DNA from: JADGRA01 sp052143535
Lineage (GTDB): Bacteria; Myxococcota; Myxococcia; Myxococcales; Myxococcaceae
DNA length: 64,000 nucleotides
Assembly (NCBI GenBank): GCA_052143535.1
Contig: JBKQSS010000005.1
Span: 32,629 to 96,628 of the forward strand
Direction of reading: 5' to 3'
This document shows positions 12,232 through 20,573 of the stretch, piece by piece. Under the pieces are notes generated by a model, which searched no databases, was not told where the DNA came from, and worked only from the letters and a program-made list of their open reading frames with translations. The translations under genes were made by a program, and so were the position numbers. The number at the start of each line of letters is the position of its first letter. Within the stretch, counting starts at the first letter, position 1.

Positions 12232-14244
12232 ATGCCCACGCCCTCGCTTTCCTCGCTGGCGTCTGGCTCGCGGCCCATTGGCGTCGCGGGCCCGGTCTGC
12301 CAGGACTACGCGCGCGCCTCCCGCCTTGAATGGCTGGAAACAAACGCGACCGGCGCATTCGCCATGGGGAGCGTCGCCGGGGCGAATACCCGGAGGTACC
12401 ATGGGCTGCTGGTCGCCGCAGTCCGGCCGCCCACCGAGCGCGTCGTCACCCTCTCGCGTCTCGAGGAGACGGTTGTGGAGCCAGGCGGAGAGACCCCGCT
12501 GTCCACCAACCAGTACCCGGGGACGCTGTACCCGAGCGGCTTCCGGCTGCTGCAGTCCTTCCGACTCGACCCTTGCCCGAGATGGACTTTTCAAGTCGGC
12601 AACACCCGCCTGGAGAGGCGCTTCTTCCTGGTCCGGGGAAGACAGATGGTGGTGGTGCTGTATAGAAGCGACCGCGCAGTGCGCCTCAGAGTGGAGCCGC
12701 TCCTCGCCTTCCGCGACTTCCACAGCCTCACCCATCGCAACAGCGCACTGAATCCCGCCGCCCAAGAGGAGACAGCAGGCGCGGTGCGCCGCCTCACCCT
12801 GAGGCCCTACGCGAGCCTCCCGCCCCTCTTCCTCCACCATTCAGGTGAGGCCTTCCAAGCCGGGCCCAGCTGGCACGACAACCTCGAGTACCTGGAAGAG
12901 TTGGACCGAGGCCTCGACTTCCGCGAGGACCTCTTCCTCCCGGGAAGCTTCCTCCTCGACGTCAGGCCACAGCGGCCGGCCTGGGTGGTGGCCACGCTGG
13001 ATGGGGCCGCGCGGCTGGACGACGAGGGCGTCCTTCAGCTTGAAGCATCGATGGTCGACGAGCGGCGGCAACCCGGGCCGCCGGAAGTCGGGCGCCTCGC
13101 GGCGGCGGCAGACCAGTTTCTCGTCCGTCGCTCCGACGGCTCGCCCACCATCATCGCCGGCTACCCGTGGTTCACGGACTGGGGACGGGACACCATGATT
13201 GCGCTACCGGGCCTGCTGCTTGCCCGGGGAAAGCTGGCCGAAGCGCGCGCCGTTCTGGAAGGCTTCTTGCGCTACCTCGACGGCGGCCTGGTCCCCAACC
13301 GCTTCCCGGACCACCAAGGCCCGGCGGAGTACAACACCGTCGACGCCACGCTGTGGATGTTTCAGGCTGTGCGCGCCTACCTTTTGGCCGGCTCTGACAG
13401 CGGCTTCTTGCCCCAAGTCTTCTACCCGGCCGCGCTCTCCATTCTCGAAGCCCACCTGCGCGGCACCCACTATGGAATTCACGTCGACGCCGACGATGGC
13501 CTCCTCGTCGCCGGCGGCCCGGGCACCAACCTGACCTGGATGGATGCGCGGGTGAATGGCCAGCCCGTGACACCGAGGCACGGCAAGCCGGTGGAGGTGG
13601 AGGCCCTCTGGTACAACGCTCTGCGGCTGTTGGAAGGCTGGGCCAGCGACTTGGGAGATGGCTCCACCGCTGCGAAGTGCAGGGAATTGGCCAACCGCGC
13701 GGCCGCCTCCTTCGAAGCGCGCTTCTGGAATCCAGCCAAAGAATGCCTCTTCGACGTCCTCCTCCCCAGCGGGCCGGATGACCGGGTTCGCCCCAACCAG
13801 CTTTTGGCCCTGAGCCTTCCCTTCCCGCTGCTTCAGCCCGAGCAGCGTCGCGCTGTACTCCGCCAGGTAGAGTCTCAGCTCCTCACGCCAGTGGGAGTGC
13901 GCACGCTGGCGCGCGGCGAACCGGGGTACCAGCCACACTACGCCGGCGGGCCGGCTCAGCGCGACGCCGCCTACCACCAGGGCCTGGTGTGGCCGTGGCT
14001 ATTGGGCCCTTTCGTGGACGGCTACCTGGCTGTCCACGGCGACACGCCCCACACGCGCCAGCATTGCCGCGGCTTGCTGCAGGGGCTTGAGCTGCACCTT
14101 TTGGAGCAGGGATGCCTCGGCTCGGTGTCCGAATGTTTCGAGCCCGAGGCGCCCTTTCGCCCGGTGGGCGCCCCGGCCCAGGCCTGGAGCGTGGCGGAGC
14201 TATTGCGTGTCCAAGTCCGGGTGCAGCCCGAGCAAGCACGGTGA
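12232..14244 (+). CDS. Glycogen debranching enzyme (amylo-alpha-1,6-glucosidase type)
   Basis: 670-residue cytoplasmic enzyme predicted to hydrolyse alpha-1,6 branch points of glycogen. The N-terminal domain carries EWLETNATGAFAMGSVAGANTRRYHGLL (about 33-60), typical of bacterial and archaeal GDE N-domains. The C-terminal (alpha/alpha)6 domain carries the conserved stretches GYPWFTDWGRDTMIALPGLL (about 306-325), PAEYNTVDATLWMF, NLTWMDARVNGQPVTPRHG, VEVEALWYNAL and RPNQLLALSLPF. Length fits the family. ATG 12232 follows 91 bases after the multicopper oxidase remnant. No other glycogen gene is adjacent, so it is probably transcribed alone. Confidence 0.88.
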   Translation: MPTPSLSSLASGSRPIGVAGPVCQDYARASRLEWLETNATGAFAMGSVAGANTRRYHGLLVAAVRPPTERVVTLSRLEETVVEPGGETPLSTNQYPGTLYPSGFRLLQSFRLDPCPRWTFQVGNTRLERRFFLVRGRQMVVVLYRSDRAVRLRVEPLLAFRDFHSLTHRNSALNPAAQEETAGAVRRLTLRPYASLPPLFLHHSGEAFQAGPSWHDNLEYLEELDRGLDFREDLFLPGSFLLDVRPQRPAWVVATLDGAARLDDEGVLQLEASMVDERRQPGPPEVGRLAAAADQFLVRRSDGSPTIIAGYPWFTDWGRDTMIALPGLLLARGKLAEARAVLEGFLRYLDGGLVPNRFPDHQGPAEYNTVDATLWMFQAVRAYLLAGSDSGFLPQVFYPAALSILEAHLRGTHYGIHVDADDGLLVAGGPGTNLTWMDARVNGQPVTPRHGKPVEVEALWYNALRLLEGWASDLGDGSTAAKCRELANRAAASFEARFWNPAKECLFDVLLPSGPDDRVRPNQLLALSLPFPLLQPEQRRAVLRQVESQLLTPVGVRTLARGEPGYQPHYAGGPAQRDAAYHQGLVWPWLLGPFVDGYLAVHGDTPHTRQHCRGLLQGLELHLLEQGCLGSVSECFEPEAPFRPVGAPAQAWSVAELLRVQVRVQPEQAR

Positions 14245-14265
14245 GACGCCTCGGCGGGCGTCGCT

Positions 14266-14928
14266 TTAGAGTCCGGCGTCGGCTTTGGCCGCGGGCGCCG
14301 CGAAGAGCGTGAGCTCCAGCTCGCCCTCTTCGGCGACCACCTTGGCCAAGGTCTGCACGCGGGCCAGCCACCCGTCGGTGAAGCGGGGTCCAATGCGGTA
14401 GGCCTCGCGCTGAAAGTGCTCGATGCGGGCACGGATGCGGAGCCGCCGGTCAGTGCCGAGCAGCACCAGCGTCCCGTTGACGCGTTCGGTGCCTCCGTCC
14501 TCTCGGGCACGACCGCACACACGGAAAGAGAGCTCGGCGGTGAATGGCTGTGGCACATCCGGCTGCAGCCCCGTGGGCAGCTGCACGGCGTCGAAGCGAG
14601 CGGCCAGTACGCAGCGTGCTGGGTCGGACTTCTTGTTGGTGGCCCACTGGCGAAAATGGCCCGTTTTCGTGTCATCCCCGTCGACTTTGAGCGAGGTGAG
14701 CGGGAGCGAGCAGCTTCCGGAAACCAGGCCGCTTTGAGGCTCCCAGGTTGCGTCACAGGCGACCGCCGAGGAGACCGCCGTGATGCGTTCCCCCAAGGGG
14801 GCGTCAAAAATGGCAGTCACCGTGTTTTTTCTGGCATTGCCGTCGACACTCAGGTGCTCGGCTGCGAGCCCGGGAAGGCCACCCAGGAAGAGAGAGACGA
14901 GGACGGCGCGAGGGGCGACGGCGGTCAT
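14266..14928 (-). CDS. Secreted YceI-like (lipocalin-fold) protein
   Basis: 220 residues with an N-terminal signal peptide (about 1-22, ending GLPGLAA). The mature part resembles the YceI/polyisoprenoid-binding family: SGSCSLPLTSLKVDGDDTKTGHFRQW (about 71-96) corresponds to the YceI segment where conserved Leu, Lys and His precede the next beta strands. It overlaps the NDH-2 gene as ATGA, so expression is coupled to a respiratory dehydrogenase. YceI proteins bind isoprenoid or quinone-like lipids, which makes a quinone link attractive; that link is inference. It ends 22 bases from the convergent debranching enzyme. Confidence 0.65.
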   Translation of the reverse strand: MTAVAPRAVLVSLFLGGLPGLAAEHLSVDGNARKNTVTAIFDAPLGERITAVSSAVACDATWEPQSGLVSGSCSLPLTSLKVDGDDTKTGHFRQWATNKKSDPARCVLAARFDAVQLPTGLQPDVPQPFTAELSFRVCGRAREDGGTERVNGTLVLLGTDRRLRIRARIEHFQREAYRIGPRFTDGWLARVQTLAKVVAEEGELELTLFAAPAAKADAGL

Positions 14929-16814
14929 GCGACCTCAGGCTTGTCCAGCCTCGGGCTCGGCGGCCCCGGCGGGGAATGAGAATGTTGGAGCTCCTTCGTC
15001 CGGAGGTCCTGGCGACTGGCCGACACCTGAGAGATGGAGCGTTCCACCAGGAGGTCCAGGGTCCAATCGAGCACGACACGCACCTTGTTTCCGAAGCCCA
15101 CCAGCTTGGTGAGGTAGAGCGTCCGCCAAATGAACCAGGCCAACAGGCCCGAGAGGCGCACCCCCAAGAGGTCGATGGCGGCAAAGTGCTCGCCCACCGA
15201 GACCAACGCTCCGTAGTTGAAATAACGGAAAGGGCGCGTCGGCTTTCCACGCAGGAGGCGCGCCACATTGTCTCCGGTGCGAGTCCCCTGCTGGAACGCC
15301 ACCTGGCCGAGTGCGGGTAAGGGTTTGCCGTTGTCGAGGCACAGCGCCGCGTCCCCCAGGACGAAGACGTCCAGGTGGCCTTCCACCCGCAGGTCACGGC
15401 CCACCGGCACTCTTCCCGACGCGTGCTTGGGAAGCGCCACGGCTTGAAGCAAGCCCGCCGGCCGCACGCCGGCGCACCACACGCAGGTACGGGTGAAGAG
15501 CGTCTCGTCCTTGTCCAATTGAACGCTGAAGGGCCCGACGCCCAGCACCCGGCGGCCCGTCCGGAGGTCCACCTCGAGGTGCTTCAGCCGCTCGGACGCA
15601 CGGCTCACGACATCCGAATGCCAGCCGGGGAGGACGTGTGCACCGGACTGCACCAGCACGAGGTGGACGTCGTCCGGGTCAATTTCCGGGTAGCGGTTGA
15701 AGAGAACCAGCTCGACGAGGTCGCGGATTTCAGCGACCAACTCCACCCCGGTCGGGCCTCCCCCCACCACCACGAAGCGCAACAGCTGCCGGCGGCGCTC
15801 AACCTGCTCTTCCTGGGCAGCCAACTCGAAGCAGTCGATAATTTGGTTTCGGACCGCCACGGCATCGCCCAACTCGCGCATGAAGAAGGCGTGCTCAACC
15901 ACGCCTGGGGTGCCAAACGTCTGGGTGTCGGAGCCCGGGGCGAGCACCAGCAAGTCGTAGGGCGTTTCGCGGTGGCAGACGCGCGTTTCCTCCGCGCTTC
16001 CATCCACGTCCGCGCGGCTCACCACCACCTTTCGCTCGAGGTCGACCAACTCCACCGTCTCCTTGCGGAAGACAACATTGGTGGCCTCGAAAATGCGCCG
16101 GAAGGGGTACGTCACCTGCCGCGTCTCGATGGCCCCCGTCGCGACCGACGGTAGAAGCGGTGGGAAGAGGAAATAGTTGCGCTGGTCGAGGACGATGACT
16201 TCCAGGCCGCGGTGGTAGCCCAAGACTGCATCCAGCCTCGAGGCGGCGTAGAGGCCGGCGAAGCCGCCCCCGACAATCACGACGCGCTTTTTTCGGCTTC
16301 CGGGCGGCGGATGCCACCTTGCGTAGAACCACATATCGCGGACCGGGCGGCCCACCAGGTAGGCCAGCGCCACGGCCTCCAGCGCCACCACCGAGCCAAG
16401 GAGGGCTCGCGCCAAGGGGGACGTGGCAAGAAGGAGCCACGCCAGCAAGTCGATGGCCGCAAGCACAGTGAGAGCGCCGGTCGCCGCCACGCGGACGCGG
16501 CGGGGGAGCGCCACCTGGCGAAAGAGGCGGGTCGCCACCACAGCCACCAGGGCGAGAGAGCCAAAGTGGAGGGCGAACAGCACCGGGTACCACAGTGGGC
16601 CATAGCCCTGGACGCGCACCAGCATCTGCCCCCACCCGAGGAAGCCGTCCAAGCTGAGGGTCCAGTTGGTGAGAAGAACGGAGAGGCCTACCGTCGCGAA
16701 AAACAACAGCGCGCCGGCGAGCAGCCCAAAGGTTGCGAGTACCTTGCGAAAGAGGTTGAGATTCTTCAGCCGGTGCGCGTCGGCATGGCGCCGCTTGTGA
16801 GAGACGTCAGTCAT
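14925..16814 (-). CDS. Type II NADH dehydrogenase with extra N-terminal membrane domain
   Basis: 629-residue FAD protein of the NDH-2 family, predicted to pass electrons from NADH to quinone without proton pumping. The FAD Rossmann motif VVIVGGGFAGLYAASRL lies near 176-192, the NADH Rossmann motif FVVVGGGPTGVELVAEI near 345-361, and VFVLGDAALCLDNGKPLPALGQVAFQQG near 470-497. The C-terminus (about 530-570) has the amphipathic and hydrophobic membrane anchor common in the family. Unusual are about 170 N-terminal residues with four predicted membrane spans (near 27-50, 73-96, 107-131, 134-153), absent from ordinary NDH-2 of about 430 residues. ATG 16814; its TGA overlaps the YceI gene. Confidence 0.85.
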   Translation of the reverse strand: MTDVSHKRRHADAHRLKNLNLFRKVLATFGLLAGALLFFATVGLSVLLTNWTLSLDGFLGWGQMLVRVQGYGPLWYPVLFALHFGSLALVAVVATRLFRQVALPRRVRVAATGALTVLAAIDLLAWLLLATSPLARALLGSVVALEAVALAYLVGRPVRDMWFYARWHPPPGSRKKRVVIVGGGFAGLYAASRLDAVLGYHRGLEVIVLDQRNYFLFPPLLPSVATGAIETRQVTYPFRRIFEATNVVFRKETVELVDLERKVVVSRADVDGSAEETRVCHRETPYDLLVLAPGSDTQTFGTPGVVEHAFFMRELGDAVAVRNQIIDCFELAAQEEQVERRRQLLRFVVVGGGPTGVELVAEIRDLVELVLFNRYPEIDPDDVHLVLVQSGAHVLPGWHSDVVSRASERLKHLEVDLRTGRRVLGVGPFSVQLDKDETLFTRTCVWCAGVRPAGLLQAVALPKHASGRVPVGRDLRVEGHLDVFVLGDAALCLDNGKPLPALGQVAFQQGTRTGDNVARLLRGKPTRPFRYFNYGALVSVGEHFAAIDLLGVRLSGLLAWFIWRTLYLTKLVGFGNKVRVVLDWTLDLLVERSISQVSASRQDLRTKELQHSHSPPGPPSPRLDKPEVA

Positions 16815-17062
16815 GTACGGGCCGTGAGCCTTTCGCGGCAGGCATTGCAGGCAGGGCGGCCCGAGCGCCGACAGAGAAAGCGTGGAATGGAAAGGCCTGC
16901 CAGCACACTCCGCAGGTACGTCGCTGCAGGGGTGGGCGTTACTCGCGTCAGCCGAACACCAGTCTTACGATGGCGGTTTCGCCGCGCTGGACAATGGCGC
17001 GCAACGCCAGGCTCTGCGGCCGAAAACAACGACGGCTCGCGAGTTGGCGACGCCTCTCGAAG

Positions 17063-17506
17063 CTAGGGCATCGGAACGGGGCAAGTGGGAGCGCCGCCCT
17101 GTTGGGGGCAGCAGGCAACCACCTGCTTGCTGGCGTCCATGGTAACGGTGGTGTCCATATTCAGGTCGTGGCCACCGTCGGCGCCGTCGGTCCCCGTCCA
17201 GTACCCCCACACGTAGCCCGGGAGCGGAGAGGCATCCAAGGGCACCACGGTGCCGGGGAGGAACGCTGCCGTCGGAAGGTAGCCGGCATCCCCTTCTCGG
17301 CTGATGGAGCACCAGTTGAGGTAATTGGTGACGGTGAGGATGTACACCGCTTGCCCGCCGTCGGGGCCCGCATCCGCGTTGGGACTAGAGTCATTGGGCC
17401 CGGAGTCCGAGGCGTTGTCCGTCGACGCGCCACAGCCACACACCACAGCCGCCAACACGAGGGCGAGAGCCCTCCATCCTGCTGCTCGAGCGCGAAGCTG
17501 TCTCAT
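17063..17506 (-). CDS. Small lipoprotein with Asp/Ser-rich linker and bacterial-repeat-like domain
   Basis: The ATG at 17506 is chosen because it is preceded by GAAGGAAGG and opens a lipoprotein signal: MRQLRARAAGWRALALVLAA, then a cysteine in VCGCG. A long upstream in-frame extension has no features and is ignored. A disordered Asn/Asp/Ser/Pro linker (about 26-52) leads to one ~90-residue module with VTNYLNWCSIS, GTVVPLDASPLPGYVWGYW and TTVTMDASKQVVACC. That pattern resembles the cell-surface bacterial repeat (InlB B-repeat-like) where GY-W and TMD-K-V recur. Function is unknown; probably an outer-surface protein. Confidence 0.6.
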   Translation of the reverse strand: MRQLRARAAGWRALALVLAAVVCGCGASTDNASDSGPNDSSPNADAGPDGGQAVYILTVTNYLNWCSISREGDAGYLPTAAFLPGTVVPLDASPLPGYVWGYWTGTDGADGGHDLNMDTTVTMDASKQVVACCPQQGGAPTCPVPMP

Positions 17507-17966
17507 TGAAATTCCTTCCTTCTGGCTAAGGAAATGGCCCATCTGCCGCATTTTTTCCATGCCGAGACGGAGTTGTGGACGCGGCGAGAGCGCGGCAACC
17601 GCTCCTGTCCACTGTCTAGAGATTTGTACAGTGTCATAAGCCTCGTCTTCGCTAAGCTTGGGCCCCATCGGGCATTCCCATCGGCCCTTCCTTGCGCGGT
17701 GAGCAGCGGGTTTCATCACCGGATGCTCGTTAAGGGAGAGAGCAACGTCAGAGCCATGCGCGCGAGACCTCGGGGGCAGGACTGGGGTGGAAGCCGCCCG
17801 GACCAAAGACGGAGACCTCATTTGCTGGACGCTGACAGGCTTGACCGGCGCGCTTTCGAAGGCTCTTGTCACCAGCTACGCTTCCGTTTTTCTCGGGCCG
17901 CACCAGACAGAAGGGGTGCGCCCACGGTAATTCCTAAAGTTCCATTTCTCCCTGAGGAGGTTCGCC
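17507..17966. other. 460-bp intergenic region between divergent lipoprotein genes
   Basis: Separates the minus-strand lipoprotein gene from the plus-strand CHRD gene, so promoters for both should lie here. I see no convincing gene, RNA or inverted repeat. A GAGG lies eight bases before the CHRD ATG. Confidence 0.5.
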
Positions 17967-18449
17967 ATGAAGCGGTTGAATGGTCCTTTGAGTTTGGCCC
18001 TGGGGATGTTGGCGGCCTGCGCCACCGTCAGCGGGGCCCCACAGCCAGCGTCCTTCCGGGTGGCGCTAACACCCGGCGCCGAGACGCCTCCCTGCCCCTC
18101 GGCTGGCGCCGGTACGGTAGGGGCCGCCCAACTCAGCATCCCTGCCGAAGGCACGTCCATCATGGCCAGCGTCACTTATGAGGGCCTCTCGGGTCCCGTC
18201 ACCGCCGCCCACATCCACTTTGGCTCCGCCACCGCGCCGGGGCCCGTCGTCCTGTCGTTCGCCGACGCGCTCGGCACGCCCGGCTCGCATATTTTCGAAA
18301 AGACTTTCGTGGCCGCAGATTATATCGCCGCCCCGGGTGCACCGGCGGACTTCGCCGCCTTCGTCAAGGCGCTCGAGGCGGGAGGCGCAGCCTATGTGAA
18401 CGTCCACACCGCCGCCTGCAAGGGTGGTGAAATCCGCGGCGAGATCTAA
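17967..18449 (+). CDS. CHRD-domain lipoprotein
   Basis: 160 residues. The N-terminus MKRLNGPLSLALGMLAACAT is a lipoprotein signal with lipobox LAAC at about 15-18. The rest is a single CHRD domain: FRVALTPGAETPPC (about 30-43), SVTYEGLSGPVTAAHIHFGSA with the characteristic HIHFG (about 68-88), and the closing YVNVHTAACKGGEIRGEI. CHRD proteins are extracellular; their biochemical role in bacteria is not known. The start has GAGG eight bases upstream. It stands alone between divergent and convergent neighbours. Confidence 0.8.
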   Translation: MKRLNGPLSLALGMLAACATVSGAPQPASFRVALTPGAETPPCPSAGAGTVGAAQLSIPAEGTSIMASVTYEGLSGPVTAAHIHFGSATAPGPVVLSFADALGTPGSHIFEKTFVAADYIAAPGAPADFAAFVKALEAGGAAYVNVHTAACKGGEIRGEI

Positions 18450-18564
18450 TGACGGAGGGACGACCGCCAAGGCATCGCTGGTCTGCTGAACGCGCTCGAC
18501 AGCCTGAGGTACGTTGGACCCGGCTCGAAGCGCCGCGCATCCTCTCGGCGCGAGCCAACACGGC

Positions 18565-19374
18565 CTAAGGCCGGCGCCACCTACTTTTCGCTGCGATGAA
18601 CGCCGAGCGGAGCGCGTCGATGTTCTCGGGCTCGAAGAGCGTCTGGTGACCGCCAGGAATTTCCAAAATCTGGATTTGGGGACAGCGACGGCGCCAGGCC
18701 TCATCGTCCGCGCTAGTCATCGGCGTCCGCAGCAACGCCGCCGGGGCGTCCAACGCGACCGGATCGCGGTCCAGGGAGGCAACCCACGGGGCGGTTGTCC
18801 GAAGTAGCAGCCGCAAACTCAATTCGAATTCAAACAGCGATTCGGGTTTTGCAGGAGCTGGTCCCGCGCTCGCGCCACTCAACCAACGCACCCACCCAGC
18901 CAGTCGCGACCCGGCAAGGCGCATCAGCGCGCGCCAGCATTTCGCGAGGATTTGGCGGAAGAACTCCCGGAAGCGGCGCTTGCGAACCAGGTAGAATGCG
19001 TCGTCCATTGCACGTCGAAGCCACCCCTCGCCAGCGGCCGACGAGCTCACCATGAAGGAATCGATCGCGCACATCCCAGCCACGTCGCGGCCCAACGCCT
19101 GCAACCGGAGCGCCAGCGCGTAGGAGAAATGCCCACCCAGGGAAACACCAACCAGGGCTATTGGACCGCTGGGCACGACGGCGAGGATCTGTTCCGTCAA
19201 GTACTGAATCAGTGAATCCGCCGTAAAATCCTCTGCGACATACCGCCTCCAGCCGGGATATTTGATGGCAAGGAATCGAGTCCCTTCCAACCGTCCATCC
19301 CCTAGCCAGGTGAGTTCAGTAGCCAAGCCTCCGGCGCCCGGCAGGTAGACAACCGGAGGGTCAGCGACGGTCAC
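18565..19374 (-). CDS. Alpha/beta-hydrolase, type II thioesterase-like, third gene of the ATP-grasp operon
   Basis: 269 residues with an alpha/beta-hydrolase fold of the thioesterase type found with peptide or polyketide assembly enzymes. VVYLPGAGG (about 8-16) is the oxyanion-side loop, ALVGVSLGGHFSYALAL (about 73-89) carries the nucleophile Ser in GVSLGGH, and EIPGGHQTLFEPENI near 240-254 gives the catalytic His. The GTG start overlaps the TGA of the flavoprotein gene as GTGA, so it is co-translated with it. No assembly-line synthase is present in the window, so the acyl or peptidyl substrate is unknown. It may release or hydrolyse the product of the ATP-grasp enzyme; that is inference. Confidence 0.72.
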   Translation of the reverse strand: MTVADPPVVYLPGAGGLATELTWLGDGRLEGTRFLAIKYPGWRRYVAEDFTADSLIQYLTEQILAVVPSGPIALVGVSLGGHFSYALALRLQALGRDVAGMCAIDSFMVSSSAAGEGWLRRAMDDAFYLVRKRRFREFFRQILAKCWRALMRLAGSRLAGWVRWLSGASAGPAPAKPESLFEFELSLRLLLRTTAPWVASLDRDPVALDAPAALLRTPMTSADDEAWRRRCPQIQILEIPGGHQTLFEPENIDALRSAFIAAKSRWRRP

Positions 19375-20573
19375 GCAGCCCGCATACCGTTCTTGGCGAG
19401 ATGCATCGCCACCGTTTCCGCCGCGTATTCGGCGCCGACGACAAATCGGTACAGAGGCCCGAAACTCATCGCCGACGTCGGACCAATCATATGAAGTCCT
19501 GGGACCGAGGATTCAAATGCGCTGTTGAGGCGTGGCGCAGCCTCCAGACGCTGGATCCTCGCCCGTAGCCTGGGCTCCAGGAGACACATGCGCTCGACAT
19601 CGACAACGAACCCGGTACCGGCGATCACATGATCCACCTCGATGCGTCGCTCAGAACCAGTTCTGTCCTGACGCACTCGTAGTGCCACTCGACTGCCCTG
19701 TTCCGCGGCCGTCACGACGGACGTGCTGCAATGGATGGGGACAATGTTCTCCACCCGATCCCGCAGCCACCAAGCCCCCTCCGCCCCGAGGTGGCTCCTG
19801 ACAAACTGGGTTCGCCAAAGCCCCGGCAGGCGATGCATGCCCCCGGGGAATTTCGTCAGCGCCCACGCCTTGGGTCCTGTCCCGAGCCCCGTGATCGGCG
19901 AGCGGATCCTGCGCCATAGGCTGCGTTCCTGCTTGACTTGGGTGTGCCAATGCACCGCCTCATCGCGCACCAGCAGCTGCGGTCGAGCGCCGGCCTCGTG
20001 CAAGAGCGCCACCGCCTCCAGCGCAGACTGGCCGCCGCCAACGACTGCCACGGCCTGCCCCCTGAAGGATTCAAATGAGGTCACGTTGGCCGTGTGAGTG
20101 CACAGACCCGAGGGCAGAGTCCCAAGGGCGCTGGGCATATCGGCGAAGCCACTCAAGCCCGTCGCCAGCACGACGTTGGACGCGACGAGCTGCGCCTCAT
20201 CGGCCAGCTTCAGCGCGAAACCGTCACCCTCCTGCCTCACACTGACAACATCGACCGGCTCGACCCAGGACACATTGTTCTGCTGAAACCATTGTCCGTA
20301 GTCCGCAAAATTGCCGATGGAGCAAGGCTCGAAGGTTTCCAGTCCTCGGGGCCCATTGTAGTCAGCAAACGCGAAGCCCAGCTTTGGCGCGGAGAGATTC
20401 ATGCCAAAGCAATAGGATTTCAGGAAACGCCGACTGCCGGCGGCGGCAATATTCCCCCAGAAGCGCATCGGTATGCCGAATATCCGGTGCTCGATGTTGC
20501 GGCCTGCCAGATGAGCAGCAAGTGAGAGGCCGTAGGGTCCGGCCCCGATGATGGCGACTGGTATTCTCTTCAT
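19371..20573 (-). CDS. FAD/NAD(P)-dependent monooxygenase-like flavoprotein, second gene of the ATP-grasp operon
   Basis: 400 residues from the ATG at 20573, which overlaps the upstream TAA as TAATG; a longer upstream extension is rejected for that reason. Two nucleotide-binding folds are clear: VAIIGAGPYGLSLAAHL (about 6-22, FAD) and VAVVGGGQSALEAVALL (about 167-183, NADPH). The closing VIAGTGFVVDVERM and VPGLHMIGPTSAMSFGPLYRFV fit class B flavin monooxygenases or N-hydroxylases of the SidA/IucD type. A hydroxylating or oxidising step on a small amine or acid is the likely role. Substrate is unknown. Confidence 0.72.
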   Translation of the reverse strand: MKRIPVAIIGAGPYGLSLAAHLAGRNIEHRIFGIPMRFWGNIAAAGSRRFLKSYCFGMNLSAPKLGFAFADYNGPRGLETFEPCSIGNFADYGQWFQQNNVSWVEPVDVVSVRQEGDGFALKLADEAQLVASNVVLATGLSGFADMPSALGTLPSGLCTHTANVTSFESFRGQAVAVVGGGQSALEAVALLHEAGARPQLLVRDEAVHWHTQVKQERSLWRRIRSPITGLGTGPKAWALTKFPGGMHRLPGLWRTQFVRSHLGAEGAWWLRDRVENIVPIHCSTSVVTAAEQGSRVALRVRQDRTGSERRIEVDHVIAGTGFVVDVERMCLLEPRLRARIQRLEAAPRLNSAFESSVPGLHMIGPTSAMSFGPLYRFVVGAEYAAETVAMHLAKNGMRAA

